Positions 46,835 to 56,559 of a stretch of 64,000 nucleotides of DNA are shown one piece after another. This stretch comes from Absidia repens. Lineage: Eukaryota > Mucoromycota > Mucoromycetes > Mucorales > Cunninghamellaceae. The position numbers and the translations under genes are program-made. A model generated the notes under the pieces. The model was not told the DNA's origin. It searched no databases and was given only the letters and a program-made list of their open reading frames with translations. The stretch covers positions 124,001 to 188,000 of the forward strand of contig MCGE01000025.1 of the NCBI GenBank assembly GCA_002105175.1. Reading direction: 5' to 3'. How positions within the stretch are numbered: the first letter of the stretch is position 1; the number at the start of each line of letters is the position of its first letter.

Positions 46835-49489
46835 CTAATCGTCGGAAACCAGTCTAGAGAGCGCGTCGGCGGGATTGTTGGCGCCTCTGATGTATTCCAC
46901 TGCAAAATCATATTCTAATAGCATAGCGCACCACCTTGCAACCTTTGGCGACGGGTTTTGATTCTTGAAAACAAAAGTAAGCGCAGAGTGATCAGTCCTG
47001 AGGGTGAAGTGTCGTCCAAGAAGGTAGTGTCGAAAATGGTTTACCGACCAAACCACACCAAGAGCTTCCAAGTGAGTGATGCCATAATTGTATTCCGCAC
47101 CGGACAGCGTTCTGGAGCCATATCCAATTATTCGTTCGTTCCCTTCGTCGTCGTTTTGAGATAGTATGCATCCAAGAGCTCGGGTGCTAGCATCAGTGGT
47201 GAGGATCAAACCCTTGTTTTTGTCTGGAAAAGCCAAGACGGGAGGAGAAGCCAGTAAAACCTTGATTTTGTCGAATGTCGTAGCTTGTTCATGAGTCCAC
47301 CGGAATCTTGTATTTTTCTTCACCAATTGTTGGAGAGGAGCCACCAGATCGGCATAGTTATGGAAGAACCTTCGATAATATCCAACGCATCCTAAAAAGG
47401 ATCGTACACCATCGGCATCTAAGGGAGCAGCCAGACCCAATATCTTGTCGACATTCCTAGTTGTTGGCAACACGCCTTCACCCGATACCAAGTGTCCGAG
47501 ATATTCCACCTGTTCAGCCATGAACTTGCATTTCTTGAATTTCAGTTTGAGACCAGATAGCTTGATTTTGTCCATGACCAGTTCCAAATGTCTTAGGTGT
47601 TCGCCCTTGTCCCTCGAATAAACGATGATGTCGTCGATAAATACCATGACGAATTTGCCCACATAATTGCCCAAGATAGCTACTACGGTTCGTTGAAAAG
47701 TTGAGGGAGCGTTGCAAAGCCCAAAGGGCATGACCATAAATTCGTACGTTCCATATTTGGTGACGAACCCGGACTTTTCTCTTGCATTGTTGGAAAGGGG
47801 TACTTGCCAAAATCCAGAAGCAGCGTCCATCGTCGAGAATATCTTGGCTCCACCCAGCGAGTCAAATACATCATCAATTCGTGGTAAAGGGAAAGCGTCT
47901 TTGGTCGTCATGTCGTTCAATTTGCGGTAATCGACCACCATTCGTAGTTCATTGGTCTTCTTTTTTACGAAAAAGATTGGTGATGTCCAGGTCCCGGTTG
48001 AAGGTTGGATGAGTCCGAGATCCAGGAGGTTTGCCAATTCCTTTTGTAAGTGTTCGTCTTCTTCCCAAGTGAGGCGGTAAGGTCTTGATCGTACTGGCTT
48101 GCTGTTTGGTTCCACTTCGATGTCATGTTGAGCTGTAGAAACCACACCATGTCCAGAGACTTCCACAAATTGGTCTTGGTTAGCTGATATAAGATCACGT
48201 AGTTCCCCACCTTCCAAAGAATCGAGATCTAGACCATCCACCGAGGTTTCCAAGGTTTCATTGTCGCCAGCACCTTCAACTTGATTCACCACCACACTGA
48301 AGAGAGATTCGTCGCCATTGCCCATGGAGAAGCCACCACGCACTTCGACATTACCATGCTTAGAGGGTACCGTGATCAGGCCTTGCTCCAGATCTTGTTT
48401 GATTCCATAGTTTTTGAACCATGTCATTCCCAGTAGACAGAAGTTGGTTTTGTTGGGGTGTACGCACATATGTTCCGCTCGTAATTTCCCTCCGATCCGC
48501 ACGGGTACGTCCATGACAATATCGCAGACTACCCTGGTTTTTCCGTCAAATCCTGATAAAACCATCCTATCACCATTAGGAACCAGACCCAAGCGCTGCA
48601 CCAGATCCATGCTGATAAGGGAGACCGAGGCACCAGTGTCGAACACCGCGGATATCACTTGATCGCCGATTACAATTGGAGCACGAAAGGGGGAGCTGTC
48701 CTTCATTTTCCCGTGTGAGTATTCGTAACATGCTACCGAGCCACCGTCGTGTAGACTATCGCCATCGTCAGAGTCGTCAGGGTCGTCATCAGAGCTGGAA
48801 GAGTCAGAGTCGCCGTATTCATCCGTGTCACTACCGTCGATTCCGTTGACTGAGAGGTTGTTGACTTGTCCATCTAATTGACCAGACCGTCTCCCGAGAA
48901 GGAATCGTAAGCCGGCTTGCAGGTCCCGTTTTGCTGTCTTGTCTATGCATACCCAATCCAAAAGAGTCAGTCCAGAATCCACCTCCATCAATCGATCCCA
49001 AATCTTCCTTTCAGGCGCCGACACCTTCATTTTCTTGAGTACCCTTTTTTTCTTTTGGGGAGGAACACCAACCAGATTCGATCCAGCAAATGGAGTAATC
49101 GGAGCACCGCCACCAGAAACCACACCAGAGGCCACACCAGGCGTCACACTAGAAGCCACACCAGGAATAACACCATCACCACCGAGAGGCGCCACACCAG
49201 GAAACACACCAACACCAGGAATTTCATTTCGTTTCCGTCTTGTATTTGTTGCCATTGCGACATCAGCACCTGAAGAGCCATCATTTCTGGGTCGTTTCGT
49301 CATGTAAATCGCATGTTCGCCGTCGCAATCACCACTGGAGTTGTTGTCTGAGGCATTCTCCACCATGTTCATAGTCGTTTTTTTGATAAGATCACCAGCT
49401 CCGACCACTACTGGCGATCCAGGCCTTTTCCCGAATCCATATTTTGGGTACCATTTGTTCCCTTGAGTTCCTTGATTTTTGCTTTCCAA
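46835..49489 (-). CDS. Retrotransposon Pol: protease, reverse transcriptase, RNase H
   Basis: 884 residues from the first Met; the true product is probably a Gag-Pol fusion made by -1 frameshifting in the overlap with gag. A Gly/Val/Pro-rich repeat stretch (VFPGVAP, VIPGVAS, VTPGVAS) precedes the aspartic protease (ISAVFDTGASVSLISMDL). RT fingers and palm: KKKTNELRMVVDYRKLND, FSTMDAASGFWQVPL, FMVMPFGLCNAPSTFQ and the catalytic FVMVFIDDIIVYS. RNase H: LILTTDASTRALGCILSQ, THLEALGVVWSVNHFRHYL, LRTDHSALTF. The ORF ends ADALSRLVSDD, the normal end of RNase H in gypsy elements, so the domain is complete. Confidence 0.95.
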   Translation of the reverse strand: MESKNQGTQGNKWYPKYGFGKRPGSPVVVGAGDLIKKTTMNMVENASDNNSSGDCDGEHAIYMTKRPRNDGSSGADVAMATNTRRKRNEIPGVGVFPGVAPLGGDGVIPGVASSVTPGVASGVVSGGGAPITPFAGSNLVGVPPQKKKRVLKKMKVSAPERKIWDRLMEVDSGLTLLDWVCIDKTAKRDLQAGLRFLLGRRSGQLDGQVNNLSVNGIDGSDTDEYGDSDSSSSDDDPDDSDDGDSLHDGGSVACYEYSHGKMKDSSPFRAPIVIGDQVISAVFDTGASVSLISMDLVQRLGLVPNGDRMVLSGFDGKTRVVCDIVMDVPVRIGGKLRAEHMCVHPNKTNFCLLGMTWFKNYGIKQDLEQGLITVPSKHGNVEVRGGFSMGNGDESLFSVVVNQVEGAGDNETLETSVDGLDLDSLEGGELRDLISANQDQFVEVSGHGVVSTAQHDIEVEPNSKPVRSRPYRLTWEEDEHLQKELANLLDLGLIQPSTGTWTSPIFFVKKKTNELRMVVDYRKLNDMTTKDAFPLPRIDDVFDSLGGAKIFSTMDAASGFWQVPLSNNAREKSGFVTKYGTYEFMVMPFGLCNAPSTFQRTVVAILGNYVGKFVMVFIDDIIVYSRDKGEHLRHLELVMDKIKLSGLKLKFKKCKFMAEQVEYLGHLVSGEGVLPTTRNVDKILGLAAPLDADGVRSFLGCVGYYRRFFHNYADLVAPLQQLVKKNTRFRWTHEQATTFDKIKVLLASPPVLAFPDKNKGLILTTDASTRALGCILSQNDDEGNERIIGYGSRTLSGAEYNYGITHLEALGVVWSVNHFRHYLLGRHFTLRTDHSALTFVFKNQNPSPKVARWCAMLLEYDFAVEYIRGANNPADALSRLVSDD

Positions 49490-50250
49490 GGGCAGTCCGT
49501 GGCAAAATGTCCCATTTCTTCGCAGATAAAGCAGGGTCGACCACCACCACCGGCTCTAGGGTTTGCTTGTTGAGTGGGAGTGACACCAGATGGCGAGGTC
49601 CGGTTTTGGGTTGGGAAGCCGGGCTTGACCATATTGACGTTCATAGAGCGGAAATCCTGAGCAAGACGTCCCACGGTTGATACGCTTTGAGTAGATGAAA
49701 CAGAGGAAGGGCCACCAAAAAAGATCGATTCACCATACTTTCGCTTGAGCCGTTCCATCTTCTTAGCATAATTCAAAGAAGCCTTGAAGTCACCGATATC
49801 GTCCTTGGTTTCCAACATCATAGCCAATTCGGGATGCAGGGCTGATTCCAAGTATCGACGCTTCGATTGATCATCCTTGATCCCCAACAGAGTGAAGAGT
49901 TCGCAGATCTTGAAGCCAAGTTCGTCGACGGAGCGGTTTTCTTGACGTAGATTTTTGAGTTCGTGCCAAAGGTGGTCGCGGTTGTCACCAGCCACAAACT
50001 GGGAGGTAAAAAGGCGTTTGAAGTCAACCCAAGTAGCGATTTCGTCTTCATTCGAATCCATCCACATAGAAGCCACACCAGAAAGATTGGAAGCCGCGAT
50101 CCAAAGCATTTTGTTGTCGTCAAATTCCAAGCCGTCTTTGATCCGTTGGAGAGACTTGAGCCATGTCTTAGCAGATATGCCTTGACCTTCGATGCCAGAG
50201 TAAGTTTTGGGTTTACCAATGAATTGATAAACACTTTCTTGAGTAGTCAT
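49408..50250 (-). CDS. Retrotransposon Gag with CCHC zinc knuckle
   Basis: Start chosen at MTTQESVYQFIGKPKTYSG (50250); an open frame reaches 50334, but its extra residues are Phe/Leu/Lys-rich leader. The capsid-like retrotrans_gag region has WLKSLQRIKDGLEF, WVDFKRLFTSQFV and LRQENRSVDELGFKICEL. A nucleocapsid knuckle CFICEEMGHFATDC (CX2CX4HX4C) sits near residue 255. The ORF stops at 49408 inside the pol ORF, overlapping it by 82 nt in the -1 relation. Confidence 0.92.
   Translation of the reverse strand: MTTQESVYQFIGKPKTYSGIEGQGISAKTWLKSLQRIKDGLEFDDNKMLWIAASNLSGVASMWMDSNEDEIATWVDFKRLFTSQFVAGDNRDHLWHELKNLRQENRSVDELGFKICELFTLLGIKDDQSKRRYLESALHPELAMMLETKDDIGDFKASLNYAKKMERLKRKYGESIFFGGPSSVSSTQSVSTVGRLAQDFRSMNVNMVKPGFPTQNRTSPSGVTPTQQANPRAGGGGRPCFICEEMGHFATDCPWKAKIKELKGTNGTQNMDSGKGLDRQ
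49426..49432 (-). promoter_or_regulatory. -1 ribosomal frameshift slippery site GGGAAAA
   Basis: On the element strand the gag codons run TCG GGA AAA GGC. The heptamer G GGA AAA fits the X XXY YYZ rule in the correct gag frame, lies 18-24 nt before the gag stop, and slippage by -1 enters the pol frame, which is open there. This is sequence logic, not measured. Confidence 0.65.
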
Positions 50251-50499
50251 GATAGTTTCTTGAATAGGAATAAAGGGAGTGATAAAATATAGATAAGGTT
50301 TCGATTTTAAAAGTGAGAATGATCGAAAATCCAAAAAGGGAAAGGAAAAGTGGAAGAGAAGTAAAAAAAAAAATAGGAAAGAGGGACCGCGTCAAAATAA
50401 ACAGTAATTGAAGATCCGTTCAAACTCCGCGTTTCAAAAAAAATAGAGAGGAAGGGAAGGGTAGGAAGAGTAATAAAAATAAAGAAGTGATTGTATATA

Positions 50500-50518
50500 T
50501 CCCCTGGTAGTCTCACCA
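50500..50518 (-). other. Primer binding site candidate
   Basis: Three bases inside the 5' LTR, the element strand reads TGGTGAGACTACCAGGGG. It begins TGG, as expected for the complement of a tRNA CCA end. The matching tRNA would have a 3' end reading CCCCTGGTAGTCTCACCA; I cannot name it from the window. It is not complementary to the adjacent tRNA-Lys. Confidence 0.5.
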
Positions 50519-50521
50519 AAA

Positions 50522-50954
50522 TGACAAACGGAGGGCTTATATAAAAAGAGGACTGACTGCGATGTAGGAGGAGAGTTTATAACGCTTGATACCAACGAAG
50601 TCCTTTACGAAGAGTATAAGTGATAATAAAATGTAGGTCGTTTACCCAATAAATATTGAGTGAAAGATATATACCCAAAAAAGTGAAGTAAAAGAGAGAA
50701 AGATGATGTTTTATTAAAATACGAGAAGATCAGTATAATATAATGACAGGTAAGAAGAGATAACAATGCGGAGAGAATAAAGTAAAGCGGTGAATAAAAA
50801 TAAAAAGGGGAAAAGTAAAATAAGGTAAAATAAAAGTAATGTCAAAATGCAAAATACGTGAATGATGACACCACGGCAGAGTCATTCACTGATTCTACAG
50901 TCCTTCGTAGCTCCAGTCCTTCGGAGAGTGAAATGTAACATCCACGGCGTGTCA
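50522..50954 (-). repeat. 5' LTR of the gypsy element (433 bp)
   Basis: Same sequence and length as 44627-45059, ends TGACA...TGTCA. It should hold the element's promoter. In the LTR the string AGTCCTTCG occurs twice in 27 bp (50901-50924), a possible regulatory duplication. Confidence 0.95.
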
Positions 50955-51200
50955 GTTTTGTAAATCGATTACATCTTAATAAACCTAAACCACAGATATT
51001 GCCACGGCGGACAAAAATATTGATTTTATTGATTGAATATTGATTGATCAGGGCTTAAAATAAAGTTCAATCAATATTTTTTTATTGATTGACTTCTTAT
51101 AAATCTATCAATTTTTATCAATAATTCAATCAATAATATCAATAAATTATTGATTGATCATCGTCTATATTTTTCTCATAATGGACAATGTCATTAGACG
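50955..51200. repeat. ATTGATTGAT / ATCAATCAAT-rich inverted array
   Basis: At about 51015-51165 the strings ATTGATTGA and TCAATCAAT alternate several times in both orientations (e.g. TATTGATTGAATATTGATTGATCA and AATTATTGATTGATCA). The stretch can form several overlapping hairpins. There is no coding. Confidence 0.6.
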
Positions 51201-51208
51201 ATAGATGA

Positions 51209-51304
51209 GTATTTACAGGTCTATGATGATCACTTATTGGACGATACAAGGGTATAAACGGGTTTATGGTGAACACTTATTGGACGATACAAGGTATATA
51301 CGGA
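51209..51304. repeat. Short direct repeat, 43-bp period
   Basis: CACTTATTGGACGATACAAGG at 51231 and 51274 with similar flanks on both sides; a third, weaker partial copy precedes them. Period 43 bp. Confidence 0.7.
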
Positions 51305-51745
51305 CTGATACGATGATTCATTTGAAATACACACTTCTTGACATCAATACTATAGCTTCTATACATTCATATAATTGGGTCAACAAACAGGGCTTTATTT
51401 TTATTTAAACGTAACATAACGATAATAATACTATCAATACTGCAAACAAATAATACTAATAATAATAATAAAGTACAATTAATACCAACTATACTACAAA
51501 GTAGAGAAGAGATACTACATACTAAATACTACTAAATAGCTTTTGAAGGAGCTTCCCCCAACAGCAAAGATAGGCCATTATCACCTCGTACGCAGCAACA
51601 CCATTCAGTATGAAGCAGGGGAAGTTGTGCTATAAGAGAATAGTATGAGTATACTGTTTTGTAGAAGGCAGTGTTTGTTCGTGCAATTACCTTACATCTT
51701 GGGAAATATTTGCAATGTTATACAAGGGAACCTAGTCATACCTAC

Positions 51746-51781
<36 letters not shown>

Positions 51782-51900
51782 CCTTGGTCTACGAGAAAAA
51801 AGGATATGAAAAACTTGGTGTGTCTGAAAAAGCGACAAGTAATGATGTTTCACCATCCAGTTTTCTTACCTTCTAGTTATGCGTCACAAAAGATGACAAA
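51305..51900. other. Spacer, nothing firmly recognised
   Basis: AT-rich with a T19A16 composite tract near 51746-51782. Short frames in it depend on that tract. Confidence 0.4.
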
Positions 51901-51904
51901 AGAA

Positions 51905-52265
51905 ATGTGCAGCTCTAAAGGATAAAAAGATAAGTGATAAGTGAGAATGCCTTTTTTTTTGGGGAGGGGCGGTTCGCCATTCAGAGGTTACCAGGATGTA
52001 AACAGCAATGAAGAAAAAGAAGACAAGAGCAATGCACAGCTCTAAAGGACACAGTAAAAAGACAGAAGTGATAAGTGAGAATGCCTTTTTTTTTTTGGGG
52101 GGGGGGTGGTGCGCCATTCAGAGGCTTACCGGGATGTAAACAGAAATGAAGAGAAGGAAGACAAGAGCAATGTACAGCTCTAAAGGATACAGTAAAAAGA
52201 CAGAAGTGATAAGTGAGAATGCTTTTTTTTTGGGGGGACGGTTCTACATTCAGATGCTTACCGGG
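51905..52265 (-). repeat. Tandem repeat, three exon-like units of 127-138 bp
   Basis: AGCTCTAAAGGA occurs at 51911, 52038 and 52176, each time followed by TAAGTGATAAGTGAGAATGC, a T run, a G run, and CATTCAGA.G. On the minus strand each unit reads as a pyrimidine tract with TCCTTTAG (acceptor-like), a hydrophobic frame (LYIALVFLLFISVYIP in the best unit) and GGTAAGC or GGTAACC (donor-like). No gene containing them could be assembled. Confidence 0.65.
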
Positions 52266-52501
52266 ATATATATATAGAGATTAAGAAAAGAGACAAACAA
52301 ACATCATCAGTTGGAAAGGTTCGTAGCAGGTACCTATTCAAAAAACAAAAGATAAATGTATACAGTATATTTTTATTGACATTAGTCCAACTATCATCAA
52401 AAAACAAAACACCTTACAAGAGACCCATGATGACTAGGGTGATGATAAAAAAAAAAATAAAACAAAAAGAAGAAGAGGCAACATAAAAAATAAGAATATT
52501 G

Positions 52502-52532
<31 letters not shown>

Positions 52533-53030
52533 GGATGTGCGCTCGCATTTTTTTTTTTTTTTCTCGATCAACAATCCAGGCTGCCGGCGGCGGCGGTTGA
52601 ATTCACACCCATCTGGCTTTACAGCCTGCAAAATCCAATTAACCTGCAATATACTCTTCTTCGCTTTATATAAAACGAACTACGAAACCGTTCAACTTCA
52701 AATTTTCCATGCATCTTTAGAAATATTATACAATCATTTTTTGCCACCAAACCAACCATCCATCTCTCATACAATTAATTGCACAATGCTCTAAAGTTTA
52801 CGCCTATAAGCTCACAGCTAAAGCCTACAGCCATAATGACCGCCTCTACATTATTGCCCACCATTCAACCACACACATATTTGGACATCCACGTTTGCTT
52901 GGATCCGCTTTCTAGTCACATACTCCTTCTACTCATACCATTTTTTTTTTTTTTTTTCCCCATCCAATATCCCCATACACACACAGAAATACCCCGCCAT
53001 ACCGCTAAAAAAAACATGGAAGTCCGCTAA
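52266..53030. other. Spacer with long T runs
   Basis: T runs lie at 52504-52532 and 52549-52562, with a GGCGGCGGCGG stretch near 52587. The frame at 52531-52794 reads through both. No family is recognised. Confidence 0.4.
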
Positions 53031-53067
53031 AAAATCGCCGGGGAGGGCGCGGCGACGCCGCGATTTT
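53031..53067. repeat. GC-rich hairpin
   Basis: CGCGGCG-A-CGCCGCG (53048-53062) with outer arms AAAATCG (53031-53037) and CGATTTT (53061-53067). It is exceptionally GC-rich for this AT-rich interval and may mark the end of an unrecognised element. Confidence 0.6.
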
Positions 53068-53250
53068 GCCCAAAGGGAGTTCAAAAGTTTTAACCCGCTT
53101 TAAGCTCCGAAGCCTGTGTAATGGCCATTTTTGTTTTGACGGTTGCTTCCTTCATTTTTGGTTTGACTGAAATTTCATCAAGTTTATGATTGGAAATCTT
53201 GTGTTTCTTGGAATCTTTAAAGATTTATCAATCTTATTAGAGGTATCTTT

Positions 53251-54033
53251 GTTGTATTTTGCATATGAATGTAGCAATAAAATAAAATAAAGTGTGACAT
53301 TGATGTTAATCATGCACAATGCAAGTGAAATAAAAATAAATTCAAATCCAGCGCTACAATGGAAGGGCTCAGACCATATATGGGGTCATGATCTGATTTT
53401 ACTTTTTCATGTCTTTGAAAAAGAACCCCATTCATTATATCAAACCGTATTAATAGTTATACTGTATTATATCACAATCACATCCTTATAAATCGATGTC
53501 TGATTTATATCAAATAAAGGTTATCAACATTCTCATCTTACTTTTAATTTTTTTTTTATTTACAAAAAAACCCCAAACACAACAGACGTTTCAAAAATAT
53601 ACTTTTAAATCAATTAGGATATATACCTGTATTTTATTTTTATTAGTTCTTGTGGTGTTTATTAGGTGTTGGAAGTAAAAAGTGAAAAAAAAAATAATTA
53701 TTGTAGTTTAGGTTTTTTGTAAAATAAAAAGTAAAAATAAAATAAGATGAGAATGTTGATAACCTTTATATGATATAAATCAAGCATCTTTTTATAAGGA
53801 TGTGATTATGGTATGAAACAATATAACTATTACTACGGTTTGATATAATAAATGGGTTTCTTTTTCAAAGACATGAAAAAGTGAAATCAGATCATGACAC
53901 CCATATATGATTTGAGCCCTTGCATTGTAGCGCTGTATTTAAATTTATTTTTATTTCATTTACATTGTGCATGATTTACATCAATGTCACACTTTATTTT
54001 ATTTCATTGCTACATTCATATGCAAAATACAAC
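53251..54033. repeat. Long imperfect inverted repeat (2 x about 323 bp)
   Basis: The left arm from GTTGTATTTTGCATATGAATG (53251) to about 53573 is the reverse complement, with scattered differences, of the right arm from about 53711 to CATTCATATGCAAAATACAAC (54033). The spacer is about 137 bp. Matching blocks include TGACATTGATGT.AATCATGCACAATG, CCTTATAAA and GGTTATCAACATTCTCATCTTA. No transposase is inside. Just outside lies a 9-bp-stem hairpin, AAATGTGGG-CGCT-CCCACATTT (54040-54061). Confidence 0.85.
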
Positions 54034-54540
54034 AATAATAAATGTGGGCGCTCCCACATTTGACACATAAAATCTATTTTTATTTTTGTCCCTGAACGGG
54101 AATTCAATTTCACAACACTGGTAGCTGGTATTTAGTTTTTGTTTTTATTGGATTAGATTTTGTAGAATCTAATTACTGGACTATGATTTTTTTTATTCTC
54201 AGTTTTTACTTTTTTTTTTTAAAGAGCAAGGCTTTTTTACCCACTGGATTTTTCCGGCTTCTTCCTCATTATTATTTAAAATAATAAAGTCACTTTATTC
54301 AGTCTTGTATTTCATCACAGTTCTATATGGAAATAAAGAGTATCCTGGACCTTACAAAGAGATTGAATCGAAAGAGATTGAAAAAGGTTTGATTTTATTA
54401 TATTATATTGTATCAGGTAATCCAGGTAAAGATATGCATGAATTTATACCATATACTACTTTTTATGATTTATAAAACGTTCTGGATTACTAATTGTACA
54501 GTAATAACTAATCAATGATAAAGAAAGGTCCATCGAATAC

Positions 54541-56500
54541 ATGGCCAGATCGTTGTCAAAATCAGAGCGCAATTACAGCACCAATAAAAGAGAGCTACTT
54601 ACCATCGTGTTTGCCCTAAAAAAGTTTCATAAGTATCTTTGGGGAAATTCATTCACATTGTATACCGATCATCGCGCACTTACATACATCCATACACAAA
54701 AAATCGCATCACCGATAATGATAAATTGGCTGGATACCATCTGGACTATTCGGCTATTCGTTCATCGTCATACATAAGCCAGGTGCCATGAATGTCTTTC
54801 CAGATTTCTTATCACGTCTTGCTACACTGCACAGAGAAATCCCAGGGGGCAACCATACATCACACATTCAAGCCGATAAACATAAACTGCAATTAGATCC
54901 ATCCATCCAAAACAAAACTACCGAAGAGGACATTGAAATAAACACAAAAGATAAGTAAGTGATACAATTGGTTACTCTTTTTTATTTAATATTCAAACAT
55001 GTCATATTTATGTCTTTTCTATAGCTAAGTGAGTCATAATGAAAAGATTACAAATTGGGATAATTTGGAGTGACGTTGGGGAAGTAATTTAGCGGGTGAT
55101 GAAGTATGAATAAAATAAGGTATAGGGTAGTATCTGTCAAAATGTCAAAGTGAAAAAATGTGGAGCGGGATATAAATGAATAAAGATGTGGAGGATGGGA
55201 GATAAGTTTGGGTATCACAAATACAACAGACATACACCTTTGCGCAATCCAATCCATGGATATGAATTACATCACACCTCCGACCACAGAACATAGTACC
55301 ATTCTACAAAGACTACATGAATATGGACACTTCGGAGCAGAAGCAATCGTAAAGGCTGCACATCATGAAGGATTACACTGGACCAACATTCATAAAGAAG
55401 CACTTGAGATAGTCCTAAAATGTCCGCCTTTCCAAAAATTCAATATAGGAAAGCGAGTTACAATCCTTTAAGACCAGTACACGCATATCTACCAACCAAC
55501 CACTGTACTATCAACTTAGTTGGATTATTCAAAGTTTCTACACCAGGAAATACATGGCTATTAGTAATGGTTGACGTTTGCACACGATTCACAATTCTAC
55601 GCGCATTACCTGACAAAAAGGCAGACACACTTATTCATATGTTGATCAAAGTATTTGGCGATTTCGACTATCCAAGAATCATCCAATCGGACAACGGAAC
55701 CGAGTTCAAAAACAAGCTCGATACAGCACTACACAAAATTATGGAAATCGACCGTAGGTTTCCCACACCATATCACCCCAGAGGGAATGGTCTTGCTGAG
55801 CGTTACGTCCACGTAACCAAAATGATAATAAACAAAGAAAGCCAAGAAATTAGACAAGACTGGGACTGGTACGTACCTAATGCACAATTGGTAATGAATA
55901 ACAAGATATCAAAACGTCTTCAAACACCCCCATTCTCTTTGATGTTCGCACGACACATGAATAAACCCACGCTTACCGGCGATCCACAAACCAACATTGC
56001 CACACTAAAACCCATGAACTATGATGACTTAGTGAAACGACTTGAATACATGGCAGATGTTGTGTTTCCAGCGATCAAAGAGCGTACACAACTAGTAATA
56101 GATTTGCAAAAGGAAGCAAGCATTCGATAAAACACACCGTATTGTTGACTTCCCCGTTGGTAGCTTTGTAGTCGCAAAAATTCCTACAAGAAAAATTAAA
56201 TCAGCACCATTATACGACGGTCCATTCGAAGTGATGCAAAAAACAATCAACGGTACTTACGTCCTCAAAGACATGACAGGTGCAGTAGCTTCAGGCAGCT
56301 ACGTTCCATCAGAACTAAAATCCGTTTCACACGACGAGCTTAATGATGACGAATACGAAATTGAAGCTGTACTTGATGATAAAGGAATACCGGGTCGACG
56401 GCAATACAAGGTTCGTTGGAAATGATACTCATCCGAACACGATCAATAGATAAAAGCCCAAGAGATGAATGCACAAGATGAAAATCAAAATAAACCCGCC
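54541..56500 (+). pseudogene. Decayed Ty3/gypsy element: RNase H, integrase, chromodomain
   Basis: RNase H remnant: SERNYSTNKRELLTIVFALKKFHKYLWG and LYTDHRALTYIHTQK (54541-54735); the following part (KPGAMNVFPDFLSRL) is in another frame, so a frameshift lies near 54755. Integrase zinc region at 55290-55440 has lost the second Cys of CxxC (LKCPPFQKF). The core at 55500-56130 has INLVGLFK where the first catalytic Asp is expected, SDNGTEFK with the second, and NGLAERYV with the Glu. A chromodomain-like end (EYEIEAVLDDKGIPGRRQYKVRWK) is cut by a stop at 56423. It is therefore dead, and of a different lineage from the intact element, which has no chromodomain. Gag, protease and RT are not seen. 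Confidence 0.85.
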
Positions 56501-56559
56501 ACAGCCCTGAAAAGAAAGCGGACGGATATTGAAAAAATACAAAAAATAATAATAAAAAA

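Larger units (their letters stand above)
44627..50954 (-). mobile_element. Complete Ty3/gypsy LTR retrotransposon, 6.3 kb
   Basis: Both LTRs, primer-site and polypurine-tract candidates, gag, protease-RT-RNase H and integrase are all present, in the order 5'-LTR (50954..50522), gag, PR, RT, RH, IN, 3'-LTR (45059..44627) on the minus strand. RT-RH before IN defines the Ty3/gypsy (Metaviridae) order. The two LTRs read as identical, and the ORFs other than the gag/pol and pol/IN breaks are uninterrupted, so the insertion is young and perhaps still active. The bases flanking the element share GTTT (44623-44626 and 50955-50958), a likely 4-bp target duplication. The element lies immediately upstream of tRNA-Lys and in the same orientation. 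Confidence 0.95.

Noticed and set aside
53294..53678. Two small plus-strand frames
   Set aside because: They lie in the arm and spacer of the long inverted repeat and have no protein-like conservation.
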